Positions 42,662 to 50,769 of a stretch of 64,000 nt of DNA are shown here, in pieces. Made by a program: the position numbers and the translations under genes. The DNA comes from Pseudoflavonifractor gallinarum (GTDB lineage Bacteria; Bacillota; Clostridia; Oscillospirales; Oscillospiraceae). The first letter of the stretch is position 1. Every line of letters begins with the position of its first letter. The notes beneath the pieces are model-generated. The model made no database searches. It was given only the letters and a program-made list of their open reading frames with translations, and was not told the DNA's origin. Location: assembly GCF_014982855.1 (NCBI RefSeq), contig NZ_JADCKF010000009.1, positions 1 to 64,000 of the forward strand. Reading direction: 5' to 3'.

Positions 42662-43351
42662 TCAGCACAGGAGCAGCGTGCGCAGCGCGTCAAAATCCGA
42701 TACCTCAAATGTGGGGAACGGGCCGTTGGGATTGGGAAGCTTCCGGGGATTGTACCAGATGGTGTCGAGACCCGCGTTGATCCCGCCCTGAATATCGGAG
42801 AGCAGATTATCCCCTACCACGACAGTACGGGCATGGGACGGGATATGCAGGTCCTGAAGGACTGCATCAAAAAAGGCCTTTTGGGGCTTACTCACGCCCA
42901 GTTCGCCGGAAATATACAGCCCGGAAAAGAGGGGCGGGAGGGGCGAGGCATAGAAGCGGCCCCGCTGGGCATGGGAGACACCGTTGGTGACAATGGCCAG
43001 GGTGCAGTGGGGCGCAAGGGCGCGGCAGAGGGCCTCTGCACCGGGAAGCAGATCGCTCCCCTCGGCCAGGCGGTCCAGATAGAAGCGGTTGAATTCCTCC
43101 GGATCGTCCTCTCCGCCCATCACACGGGAAAAGACGGCAAAGCGCTCCCGCAGGAGGGTATCCTTGTCAATGGTGCCCAGATCAAACCGGTGCCAGAGCG
43201 CCCGATTCACGGAGAGATAGAGCTGCTCCGTCAGGTCATTGAAGGGATAGCCGTGGGCCTCCAGCGCGGCCTGGAGCGCCCGGCGCTCGGCCAGATCGAA
43301 GTCAAACAGGGTGTTGTCCGCATCAAAGAGCACATAGTCGTAGAGGGGCAA
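42662..43351 (-). CDS. yjjG: YjjG-type HAD hydrolase (noncanonical pyrimidine nucleotidase)
   Basis: A 229-residue HAD phosphatase. Motif I is LFDADNTLFDFD, motif II IVTNGVSHAQRGRF, motif III KPQKAFFDAVLQDL, motif IV VVVGDNLLSDIQGGINAG. The N-terminal cap sequence and DADNTLFDFD opening match YjjG, which hydrolyses pyrimidine and modified nucleoside monophosphates. The start is TTG, about 8 bases after AAGGAG; the closest ATG is out of frame. Confidence 0.92.
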   Translation of the reverse strand: MPLYDYVLFDADNTLFDFDLAERRALQAALEAHGYPFNDLTEQLYLSVNRALWHRFDLGTIDKDTLLRERFAVFSRVMGGEDDPEEFNRFYLDRLAEGSDLLPGAEALCRALAPHCTLAIVTNGVSHAQRGRFYASPLPPLFSGLYISGELGVSKPQKAFFDAVLQDLHIPSHARTVVVGDNLLSDIQGGINAGLDTIWYNPRKLPNPNGPFPTFEVSDFDALRTLLLC

Positions 43352-43355
43352 GAGA

Positions 43356-43841
43356 TCATCTCCTTTGCGCGGAAGTCCGCCTGGTCCGGCGGCAGAAGAG
43401 GGTCCACATACGCATGATGGAGGTCACCAGCAGGATGCCCAGCGCCAGCGCGCCGGCCAGGCTCAGCGTCTCCATTCCCTGCTGAAGGAAGAGGGCGGTC
43501 TCACCGTGGACGGCATACTCCATCGTATAGTAGATGCCGGCGCCCGGGACCAGAGGGAAAATCGAGATCAGAAGATAGGAAGTGGCGGGACATTTGCGCA
43601 CCCGGGCCATCCCCTCGCAGTAAGCGGTGAGGGCCAGGGAGGCCAGAAAATACCGCACGACCTCACCCGGGAACCAGGGGGCGGAGAGCAGATAGACCAG
43701 CCAGCCTACCGCGCCGCCCAGGGCGGAAATGGGGATCTCACGGCCGTGGATATTGAAGGAGACGGCAAATGCCACGCAGCCCACAAAGGCGTAGAGACAG
43801 GGGAGAAAGTAGGAGAAGGTGAACAGTTCCAACACATCCAC
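43356..43841 (-). CDS. threonine/serine exporter family protein, YjjB/ThrE C-terminal half
   Basis: A 161-residue membrane protein with four to five helices (ThrE_2 type). Blocks include CVAFAVSFNIHGREIPISALGGAVGWLVY, LTAYCEGMARVRKCPATSYLLISIFPLVPGAGIYYTM. Together with the next gene it makes a split ThrE-like exporter; in E. coli YjjPB exports succinate, and in corynebacteria ThrE exports threonine and serine. The gene follows its partner by four bases. Confidence 0.9.
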   Translation of the reverse strand: MDVLELFTFSYFLPCLYAFVGCVAFAVSFNIHGREIPISALGGAVGWLVYLLSAPWFPGEVVRYFLASLALTAYCEGMARVRKCPATSYLLISIFPLVPGAGIYYTMEYAVHGETALFLQQGMETLSLAGALALGILLVTSIMRMWTLFCRRTRRTSAQRR

Positions 43842-43845
43842 CCCC

Positions 43846-44634
43846 TTAGACCGCCGGAGCCAGGCTCAGAACAAAGCCGGTTCCCAGTGCGATGGCGGTG
43901 GCGATGAGGAGGGCCTCCACCACTTTGTTGACCCCCGAGGTCAGATCGCCGGCCATGATATCCCGCATGGCATTGGTAAAGGCGATCCCCGGCACCAGGA
44001 TCATCAGCGCGCCGATGGTGATAAAGTCCGGATTGTGTCCCAGACCCATGCCCACCAGAACCAGTGCGCACAGGGCAGCTACCGCTCCGGCGGCCATGGT
44101 GCGCACAAAGGAGTTGGCGCCAAGGGGGCCCAGTAGCCGGAGACACAGCCCGATGGCCACGCCGCACAGTCCGCCGCAGATGCCGTCGGTCCAGTCCCCG
44201 CCAAAAAACAGAGAATATGCCCCTCCGCCCACAAAATAGGCCAGGAGCATCACGGGAAAGGGGTAGACGAAGTGCCGGGCGGAGATGGCCTCCATGCGTT
44301 TCAGGGCCTCCTCCAGCGGGGGAGGGGACTGTACGATGTTCCGGCAGAATTCGTTGTAGGACTCCAGAAGCGAGATGTCCGTTCCGTGGGCGGGGATCCG
44401 CCGCACCCGTGTGCTGGCGTGCCCTGCGGTATCGGTGAGACTGACGATCAGGCAGTTGGGAATGGCAAAGACCTCGCCGGTCTCCACACCGTATGCCCGC
44501 AGAATGTATTGTACGGATTCCTCCACCCGGTAGATCTCGGCTCCCGTCTCCATCAGACGGAAGCCAAGCTCGGTGGCCAGATCCAGAAGCTGGTCATAAT
44601 TGATGCTCAAAGTGCGCCGCACCTGCCTTTCCAT
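43846..44634 (-). CDS. threonine/serine exporter family protein, YjjP/ThrE N-terminal half
   Basis: A 262-residue ThrP-type protein: a soluble N-terminal domain (LATELGFRLMETGAEIYRVEESVQYILRAYG), conserved HGTDISLLESYNEFCR, then five membrane helices ending with LVPGIAFTNAMRDIMAGDLTSGVNKVVEALLIA. It is the partner of the downstream small exporter gene. The substrate is probably an amino acid or dicarboxylate. A TTG ten codons in, after a weak ribosome site, is an alternative start. Confidence 0.92.
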   Translation of the reverse strand: MERQVRRTLSINYDQLLDLATELGFRLMETGAEIYRVEESVQYILRAYGVETGEVFAIPNCLIVSLTDTAGHASTRVRRIPAHGTDISLLESYNEFCRNIVQSPPPLEEALKRMEAISARHFVYPFPVMLLAYFVGGGAYSLFFGGDWTDGICGGLCGVAIGLCLRLLGPLGANSFVRTMAAGAVAALCALVLVGMGLGHNPDFITIGALMILVPGIAFTNAMRDIMAGDLTSGVNKVVEALLIATAIALGTGFVLSLAPAV

Positions 44635-44774
44635 AGACTGACGGCAGGGGTAAGCCCTGCGTCCGATCGCTACCGAACACTAAGCTTACCTCTTTTTGAC
44701 GCACGGGACAAGTAAAAAGTTGTTTTTGAGAAAAATTTTATAATCTTGCTTAATAAAATAGAGGATTGTCGAAG

Positions 44775-45167
44775 TCAATCGGGAGAATTGCCATCTTCGA
44801 TGGCCTGCCGCTCCTTACAGAGCTCCTGATAGAGCTGATAGAAAGACCAGGAGGCATTTCCAGGGGTCAGGACGGCCTTGTAGACCGAGCGGGGGATCCC
44901 GGCCTTGCGCAGGGCGGCCAGCGTCTGATCCAGCGCACGCCCCGGAAGGCCGGAGAAGACCAGAATGCTCTCCTCAATGGAAACAGGATCGGCGGCGGGA
45001 GGGGGCGGTACTTCCAGACCTGCAAAGGAGCCCACCGCCTGTCCCAATTCTTCCGTGGAGATCAGCTTGATCCTCAGACCCATACGGATGAAAACGAGGC
45101 GGGCTTTCGCGGCTTCCTGCGGGGTGGAAGCGTTATAATAGAGGACAAGTCCCTGGGATTTGGGCAT
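44775..45167 (-). CDS. DUF3783 domain protein
   Basis: A 130-residue soluble protein after AGGAGGTC. It has strand-helix GLVLYYNASTPQEAAKARLVFIRMGLRIKLI, then VLVFSGLP-like ILVFSGLPGRALDQTLAALRKAGIPRSVYKAVLTPGNASW, and a C-terminal helix ELCKERQAI, the DUF3783 pattern of Clostridia. Function unknown. Confidence 0.85.
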   Translation of the reverse strand: MPKSQGLVLYYNASTPQEAAKARLVFIRMGLRIKLISTEELGQAVGSFAGLEVPPPPAADPVSIEESILVFSGLPGRALDQTLAALRKAGIPRSVYKAVLTPGNASWSFYQLYQELCKERQAIEDGNSPD

Positions 45168-45225
45168 GAAGAAGACCTCCTAGCATAATAGATTTTCCAC
45201 AACGGAGCCGTAAAATGTGGAGAAT

Positions 45226-46554
45226 TCAGTTTACAATTTCAGCCTTCGGATAGATCCGTTCCATCCGTGCGTCGGGGAAGCGGGCATCCAGGAAAGCGGT
45301 CACGGCATTTTGAGGGGCATCCGGCTGAGTCTGACGCTGGGAGTAGCGGGCCAACGCCAGGGCGGAGAGGGACATATTGCACACCATAAAGACCAGAAGG
45401 ACCCAGGTTCCCACACGGCCCCAGCGGATGGGAATGCGCTCGATGAGACGGGAGAGCGGGGGGTAGATGTACTTGAGCCAGACCACTGCGGCGATCCCCC
45501 AGAAGAAGCAGAAGAGCAGATTGATCCGCCCGCCCAGGTTGAAGGGGAGGTGGCTGTAATCCCAGAAGATGGTGCCGAAGACCAGCTCGGTAAAGACGCT
45601 GCACACATATTCATAGGCGCCGCCCAGGATGGTCCCGGCCAAAAAGATGGAGCCGTCGCTCTTATCCTTGTATTTATAGAGGGCCGCGGTGAGCATGACT
45701 GCGCCCAGTCCCCACACCACGCTGAAGGGGCCCCAGACCACGCTGGAACGGCTCATCCACCAGCCAAGGGTAAAGCGGCAGAAGACCGTCTCAATGATAT
45801 CGCCCAAAAAGGCGGCGATGACAAAGAGCCACACCAGCTTGTGAAAGCAGCAGCCCTGTGCAAAGACAAGGGACTTTTCCCGGCGGTTAGCTTCCTTCTG
45901 TGTTTTGACGATTTTTTCGGTTTCCAGGTTGGGATAGGCGTGGATCACACGGCGCTGAATGCGTCCGGTAATGGCATTTCCGAACTGATTGGACAGATTG
46001 CGGAAATCCTCCTCCAGTTCGGTGAGCTTTTTGACCCGGAAGCGCAGCTGGAGGACCGAGACCAGGGAGAGCAGGAAGTCCAGCCCCACCAGTCCGTAGA
46101 CCACAGCCAGAATGGTCTGGCCGACGGAACGGGGGATGAGCTGTGTCAGATGCAGAAGAAGGGGATTCCCCAGCCGGATGCATACCACGGCCAGGGCGCC
46201 CCAGAGGGCCAGAAGGGGAACCGAGATATACCCCTCAAACTGAAAACGGTGCTGGGTGAAGTCCCACCACTTCCGGTGAAAAATGCGCTCCAGCAGGAAG
46301 CCGGTCACAAAGATCAGGAAGGCGGAGAGTACCGCGCCGCCCAGGAAGAGGAAGAAGAGGTTTTGGGCCAGTTCCGGGAGAAAAATGGAAAAGAGGACGG
46401 CGGCCGTGCCGTAGATGGGGCACAGGGGCAAGTTGAGGAAACCGGTGTTGATAAACGCATGTTTGCGCAGGGAGGACGCCACGACGCCGGCACACCAGCC
46501 CAAAAGGGAGTAGAGCAGGAAGAGCCAGAGAAGTTGATAGAGAGAATAGGTCAT
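45226..46554 (-). CDS. tandem-duplicated CmpB-like (PF06541) membrane protein
   Basis: A 442-residue protein made of two CmpB-like domains. The first (about 5-150) has LLYSLLGWCAGVVAS, LPLCPIYGTAAVLFSIF and LLERIFHRKWWDFTQHRFQFEGYISV. The second (about 238-400) repeats the plan with FVIAAFLGDIIETVF, VVWGLGAVMLTAALY, AYEYVCSVFTELVFGTIFWDYSHLPFNLGGRINLLF. A soluble helical linker of about 60 residues (LTELEEDFRNLSNQFGNAI) joins them. A short Ser/Pro-free tail follows. AAAAGGAG precedes the ATG. The family function is not known. Confidence 0.85.
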   Translation of the reverse strand: MTYSLYQLLWLFLLYSLLGWCAGVVASSLRKHAFINTGFLNLPLCPIYGTAAVLFSIFLPELAQNLFFLFLGGAVLSAFLIFVTGFLLERIFHRKWWDFTQHRFQFEGYISVPLLALWGALAVVCIRLGNPLLLHLTQLIPRSVGQTILAVVYGLVGLDFLLSLVSVLQLRFRVKKLTELEEDFRNLSNQFGNAITGRIQRRVIHAYPNLETEKIVKTQKEANRREKSLVFAQGCCFHKLVWLFVIAAFLGDIIETVFCRFTLGWWMSRSSVVWGPFSVVWGLGAVMLTAALYKYKDKSDGSIFLAGTILGGAYEYVCSVFTELVFGTIFWDYSHLPFNLGGRINLLFCFFWGIAAVVWLKYIYPPLSRLIERIPIRWGRVGTWVLLVFMVCNMSLSALALARYSQRQTQPDAPQNAVTAFLDARFPDARMERIYPKAEIVN

Positions 46555-46581
46555 AAAGACTCCTTTTCAGTGTGCCCCGGG

Positions 46582-47268
46582 TCAGCAGGGGCGGACATGG
46601 CGGACGGTGAGGACGCCTTCCCAAATGGTAAATTGGATATCCCATCCGGCGAAGGCCAGGCCGTAGAGACGGTCGGAATCCTTCTGATAGCTGGGACGGG
46701 GATCCCGGGAGAGCACCCCCAGGAGGGCGGAGCGGTGTGCCTCGGGGATCTGCTCCAGAAGAGCGGGGGGAAACTCCACCTCCAGTCTGCGCTCGTCGAG
46801 ACCGGAAGTAAAGCCGCCCGCGGCATCCGGATGGAGGTCGGTGGCGATATAGGGCTTGATGTCATAGATGGGCGTGCCGTCCATCAGGTCAGCCCCGGCC
46901 ACCTGGAGCACAGGTCCCAGCTCCGGATGGTGTTCCACGCCCAGAAGGCGCACGGAGGAGAGCCCGATGGGGTTGGGGCGGAAGGGAGAGCGGGTGGCAA
47001 ACACACCCATCCGCCGGTTGCCGCCCAGACGGGGCGGGCGGACGGTGGGGGACCAGTTCTCCCGTACCGCACCGGAAAACTGCCAGATCAGCCAGATGTG
47101 GGAAAAGGCCTCCAAACCCCGCAGGGCGTCGGGATTGCGGTATTCCGGCTCAAAGACCACCGTCCCCCGCAGTTCTTCCACCAGACCACTCTGACGGGGG
47201 ATGCCGAATTTCGTGGGGAACTGGGTGTGGATGTGGGCGATGACATGGATGGAATGGGTATCAGACAT
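46582..47268 (-). CDS. trmO: tRNA (t6A37) N6-methyltransferase TrmO
   Basis: A 228-residue SAM-dependent enzyme that methylates N6-threonylcarbamoyladenosine at tRNA position 37. The TsaA/VirR fold signature is GNRRMGVFATRSPFRPNPIGLSSVRL and ILPGTPIYDIKPYI-like DGTPIYDIKPYIATD. The C-terminal domain ends with TIWEGVLTVRHV. ATG 47268 follows CGAGGGATACT; a longer frame upstream overlaps the kinase gene and lacks a ribosome site. It lies 13 bases after the hybrid kinase. Confidence 0.95.
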   Translation of the reverse strand: MSDTHSIHVIAHIHTQFPTKFGIPRQSGLVEELRGTVVFEPEYRNPDALRGLEAFSHIWLIWQFSGAVRENWSPTVRPPRLGGNRRMGVFATRSPFRPNPIGLSSVRLLGVEHHPELGPVLQVAGADLMDGTPIYDIKPYIATDLHPDAAGGFTSGLDERRLEVEFPPALLEQIPEAHRSALLGVLSRDPRPSYQKDSDRLYGLAFAGWDIQFTIWEGVLTVRHVRPC

Positions 47269-47281
47269 AGTATCCCTCGTT

Positions 47282-50200
47282 TCACGGTTGGGCGTCGGTA
47301 CGCCCTCTGGCCACGTCGCGGAGTAGAGCGGCGAGCTTTTCAAATTCCACGGGTTTGGCGATGTGGCCGTTCATACCTGCCGACATGGCCTCGGAGACGT
47401 CGCTGGCAAAGGCGTTTGCAGTCATGGCGATGATGGGAACGCTGGAGGCGTCGGGGCGGTCCAGCGCCCGGATGGCCCGGGCGGCCTCGTAGCCGTTCAT
47501 CACCGGCATCTGGATGTCCATGAGCAGGGCGAAATAGGTCCCCGGCGGGGTGGCCTGGAACCGCTCCAGAGCGACCTGCCCGTTTTCCGCCACATCTACC
47601 AGAAGACCCTTTTCCTCCAGAATGGTGGCTGCGATCTCCTGATTGAGCTCATTGTCCTCCACCAGCAGTACGCGCTGCCCGTCAAAGTGGACCTCCTGGG
47701 CCTGTTGTCTGTGATGGCGGGCCGACGAGGTGAGTACGGCGCGCAGATTGTGGGGCTGAAGCGGCTTGGAGACAAAGAGGTCCACACCGGCCTCCCGGGC
47801 TTCTGTCTCGATATCACTCCAGTCATAGACGGACATGACGGCCACCAAGGTCTCGCCGCCGGTCAGGGTGCGGATCCGCCGTACGGTCTCGACGCCGTCC
47901 ATGCCCGGCATTTTCCAGTCCACCAGAACAATGTCGTAGTGCTGCTGTTTTTCCAGCTCGTGTTCCAGCATGCTCAGGGCCTTGGCGCCGCTGCCGGCGA
48001 TCTGAGCCGTGACCCCCATCTGGGAGAGAAGGGTGACAGCCTGTTCCAGAACGGTGGAGTCGTCATCCACCACCAGGACCCGCAGGTCCACGGGGAGATC
48101 ATCCTCGGCAAAGCCGGATTGGACATCGGGATATTTCAGGGGGATCTCCACCGTAAAACAGCTTCCCTTGCCAAATTCACTCTCCACAGAGATATTGCCG
48201 TTCATGAGATGGACCAGGTTTTGAGTAATGGCCAGGCCCAGGCCGCTGCCCACCCGGGCGTCGGTCTGGCGGTCCTGGGAAAAGGCGTCGAAGATATGGG
48301 ACAAAAAGTCCTGCGTGATGCCGATGCCGTCGTCCTGCACCTGGAAGGTGAGCAGATCGGAATCCGCCGTCAGCCGTTTGCAGTCGGCGCGGAAGGAGAT
48401 ATGGCCATGCTCGGGCGTATACTTCAGGGCGTTTCCGAGCAGGTTCATCAGGATCTGATGGAAGCGCAGGGCATCGCCGGTATAGGTGCGCCGCAGCTGG
48501 GGAGAGACAATCATGCGAAACTCCTGCTCTTTGAGCAGGGCCTGGGAGGAGCACACCGCGTTCAGATCCTCGATCAGCTGTAACAGATCAAAGGGCTCCT
48601 GGGCAATGGAGAGCTTGCCGCATTCAATGCGGGAGAGATCCAGAATATCGTTGATGAGTGAGAGAAGATACCGGGAGGAAGAGGTGATCTTCTGCAGACA
48701 GTCGGCAATTTTTTCCGGTTCCTCCAGGTGGGAGGAGGCAATGGTGGTCATGCCGATGATGGCGTTCATAGGTGTCCGGATGTCATGGCTCATCCGGGAG
48801 AGAAAGTCCGTCTTGGCGTCGTTGGCCTGTTCGGCCAGCTTGAGGGCGTCTCGCAGGGCCTGCTGCCGGCGTTCCTGTTCGGCCTTCTGCGCCTCGATAT
48901 CCTTGAGGTAGAGCATGATGCGCAGAACATGCTCCTCCCGCTCCACCAGCTGGACCTGGAGGCTGAACCAGTGGTATTCACCGGAGACGAGAAGGTTGGG
49001 CGCCTCCATGGAGCACTCCTGCCCACCGCTGAGAAAGAACTCCAGCAGCCGTTCCTGGGTGAATTGGGCCAGGAAGCGCTCCCGGTAATCCGGATGGACA
49101 AAATGGTCAGCCACCGTCTGGATGTGCTCGGACAGGGTAACACCGCTCTCCATGGGGGTGAGGCCCCCCTCCGACTCCTTCCAGATAATCAGATCACCGG
49201 AATAGAGCTCTGCCTCATAGATGGCATCATAGAACCGGCTCACCGCGCTGGAGAAGCGGCGGTTGGCCCGCCGGTTTTCCTCCAGAGCCTCCGCCAATTG
49301 GTGCTGGGCGGTCTGGATCTGGGCCTTTGGCTCGTCAATGAGGCGGAAGGTGCCGATCACCCGGGTGATCTCCCCGCCGTCCAGAAGCGGATTTCCCTGG
49401 AGCAGATACCAGTGGGGCTCGGCCTCCTGGTAGGGGATAATGCGGACCTCAGCCTGCCGGAGACTGCCGCACAGGACTTGCCGAAGCCGCTCCAGGTCTG
49501 CGCCGGAACAGCGTTCCCGCTGCACGACATCGCCCAGATATCCGGGAATGGCAAGGCTGGATTCGCCCTGGCTGTATTGGATACAGAGGTGGTCCTGATG
49601 GGGGAAGTACTCAAAGACGATGTCGGCGGCCCCTTCCGCCACCAGGCGGTACTTGGCCCGCTCCTGTTCCAGCGCCTCCACCGCTTCGTGGCGCAGAGTG
49701 ATATCCAGCAGCAGGAAGAGATAGACCGGATATCCGCCGTCCTCCTCCACACAGGTCCCCTCGCACTGGGCCCAGATGGAGCGGCCATCCCGGCACAGCA
49801 TGGGAAATTCCAGCGAGATGGGCAGGCGGCGCCGGGCCTTGCTGTGGATTTCTGAGAGAATATGGGCCCGGTATTCGTGGAGGATACTGTGCCCCATACC
49901 CTTGTGGGGCGGGGTACCGAACATCTCCAGGAAGGTGGAACTTCCGCCCAGGAAGGTAGTCTGTTCGTCGATCCGGAACTTGGCCACCCCGCCGGTGAGA
50001 GAGTCGTAGAGCGCCCGCTGCTCGGCGGCATGCCGTCTGGCAGCCATGGTCTGGTGCTGGGTGCGGCCGGTGAGCAGGACGCGGTCCGGACCACAGGCGG
50101 CGGGAGAGAGGGGCAGCAGGGTGAGGACGGCATGGTGTTCACTGCCATCGCTTTGCTTCAGATCCAGCTCCAGCGGGGGGAGGGGAGCGGTCAGTGCCTG

Positions 50201-50671
50201 ACGCAGCTGCTCCGGGGAGAGGAAATGCTCCAGCAGAGAGACACGGTCCGAGGAGACCTGGCTACACAGCTGCGTGCGCAGCTCTTCTAATGTGCCCCGC
50301 TGACCCGAGAGAGCGGGCGGACAGATGCAATATGTGCCCGCGGTAAGGTCCAGCACGTAGGAAAACAGATCGCAGCAGGCGGAGAGTGCCGATACCGGTA
50401 CCGTACCGGTACAGGGGGAGGAAGTGTCCCCCACCTCCCGCGGAAATGTGCGGGAGAGCATCTCCGCCTCGGTGTCGTCCTGCCAGTGAATGGGCGCGAC
50501 AGAGGCGTCCGGAAAGGCGGGACAGGGACTTCCGGGCATCAGTTCGGGTGTCAGGGCAACGGCGGCCTGATTGCGGAAAAGAAGTTCCCGGGTCTGGGGA
50601 TGGACGATGTAGACCGCAGTGGTCTTTAGGCCGTCCAGAATCTCCGTGAGAGAAGAGCGGGGATTTGTCAT
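47282..50671 (-). CDS. hybrid sensor histidine kinase with two receiver domains
   Basis: A 1129-residue soluble kinase. The N-terminal half carries several PAS-like regions (about 20-130, 235-340, 350-460, 480-600). A coiled coil leads to the phosphoacceptor block FLSRMSHDIRTPMNAIIGM (near residue 645), then the HATPase domain (LLGNALKYTPEHGHI and GSGLGLAITQNLVHLMNG). Two receivers follow: LVVDDDSTV with Asp in LVDWKMPGMDG, and LLVEDNELNQ with Asp in LMDIQMPVMNG. No output or Hpt domain is present, so a partner must exist elsewhere. ATG 50671 follows GGAGGT. The mobile element begins within 100 bases upstream. Confidence 0.93.
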   Translation of the reverse strand: MTNPRSSLTEILDGLKTTAVYIVHPQTRELLFRNQAAVALTPELMPGSPCPAFPDASVAPIHWQDDTEAEMLSRTFPREVGDTSSPCTGTVPVSALSACCDLFSYVLDLTAGTYCICPPALSGQRGTLEELRTQLCSQVSSDRVSLLEHFLSPEQLRQALTAPLPPLELDLKQSDGSEHHAVLTLLPLSPAACGPDRVLLTGRTQHQTMAARRHAAEQRALYDSLTGGVAKFRIDEQTTFLGGSSTFLEMFGTPPHKGMGHSILHEYRAHILSEIHSKARRRLPISLEFPMLCRDGRSIWAQCEGTCVEEDGGYPVYLFLLLDITLRHEAVEALEQERAKYRLVAEGAADIVFEYFPHQDHLCIQYSQGESSLAIPGYLGDVVQRERCSGADLERLRQVLCGSLRQAEVRIIPYQEAEPHWYLLQGNPLLDGGEITRVIGTFRLIDEPKAQIQTAQHQLAEALEENRRANRRFSSAVSRFYDAIYEAELYSGDLIIWKESEGGLTPMESGVTLSEHIQTVADHFVHPDYRERFLAQFTQERLLEFFLSGGQECSMEAPNLLVSGEYHWFSLQVQLVEREEHVLRIMLYLKDIEAQKAEQERRQQALRDALKLAEQANDAKTDFLSRMSHDIRTPMNAIIGMTTIASSHLEEPEKIADCLQKITSSSRYLLSLINDILDLSRIECGKLSIAQEPFDLLQLIEDLNAVCSSQALLKEQEFRMIVSPQLRRTYTGDALRFHQILMNLLGNALKYTPEHGHISFRADCKRLTADSDLLTFQVQDDGIGITQDFLSHIFDAFSQDRQTDARVGSGLGLAITQNLVHLMNGNISVESEFGKGSCFTVEIPLKYPDVQSGFAEDDLPVDLRVLVVDDDSTVLEQAVTLLSQMGVTAQIAGSGAKALSMLEHELEKQQHYDIVLVDWKMPGMDGVETVRRIRTLTGGETLVAVMSVYDWSDIETEAREAGVDLFVSKPLQPHNLRAVLTSSARHHRQQAQEVHFDGQRVLLVEDNELNQEIAATILEEKGLLVDVAENGQVALERFQATPPGTYFALLMDIQMPVMNGYEAARAIRALDRPDASSVPIIAMTANAFASDVSEAMSAGMNGHIAKPVEFEKLAALLRDVARGRTDAQP

Positions 50672-50769
50672 AGCAGTACCTCCATGGGCACACAGCAAAA
50701 GTCCGGGATAGGCCGGCCCGGAAGGCGCTGCGAAGTATCAGTGAATGTAGTTGAGGCGGAGCGGTTGAC

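Noticed and set aside
47363-49855. Long plus-strand frames over the hybrid kinase
   Set aside because: Shadows of the conserved minus-strand kinase; no domains.
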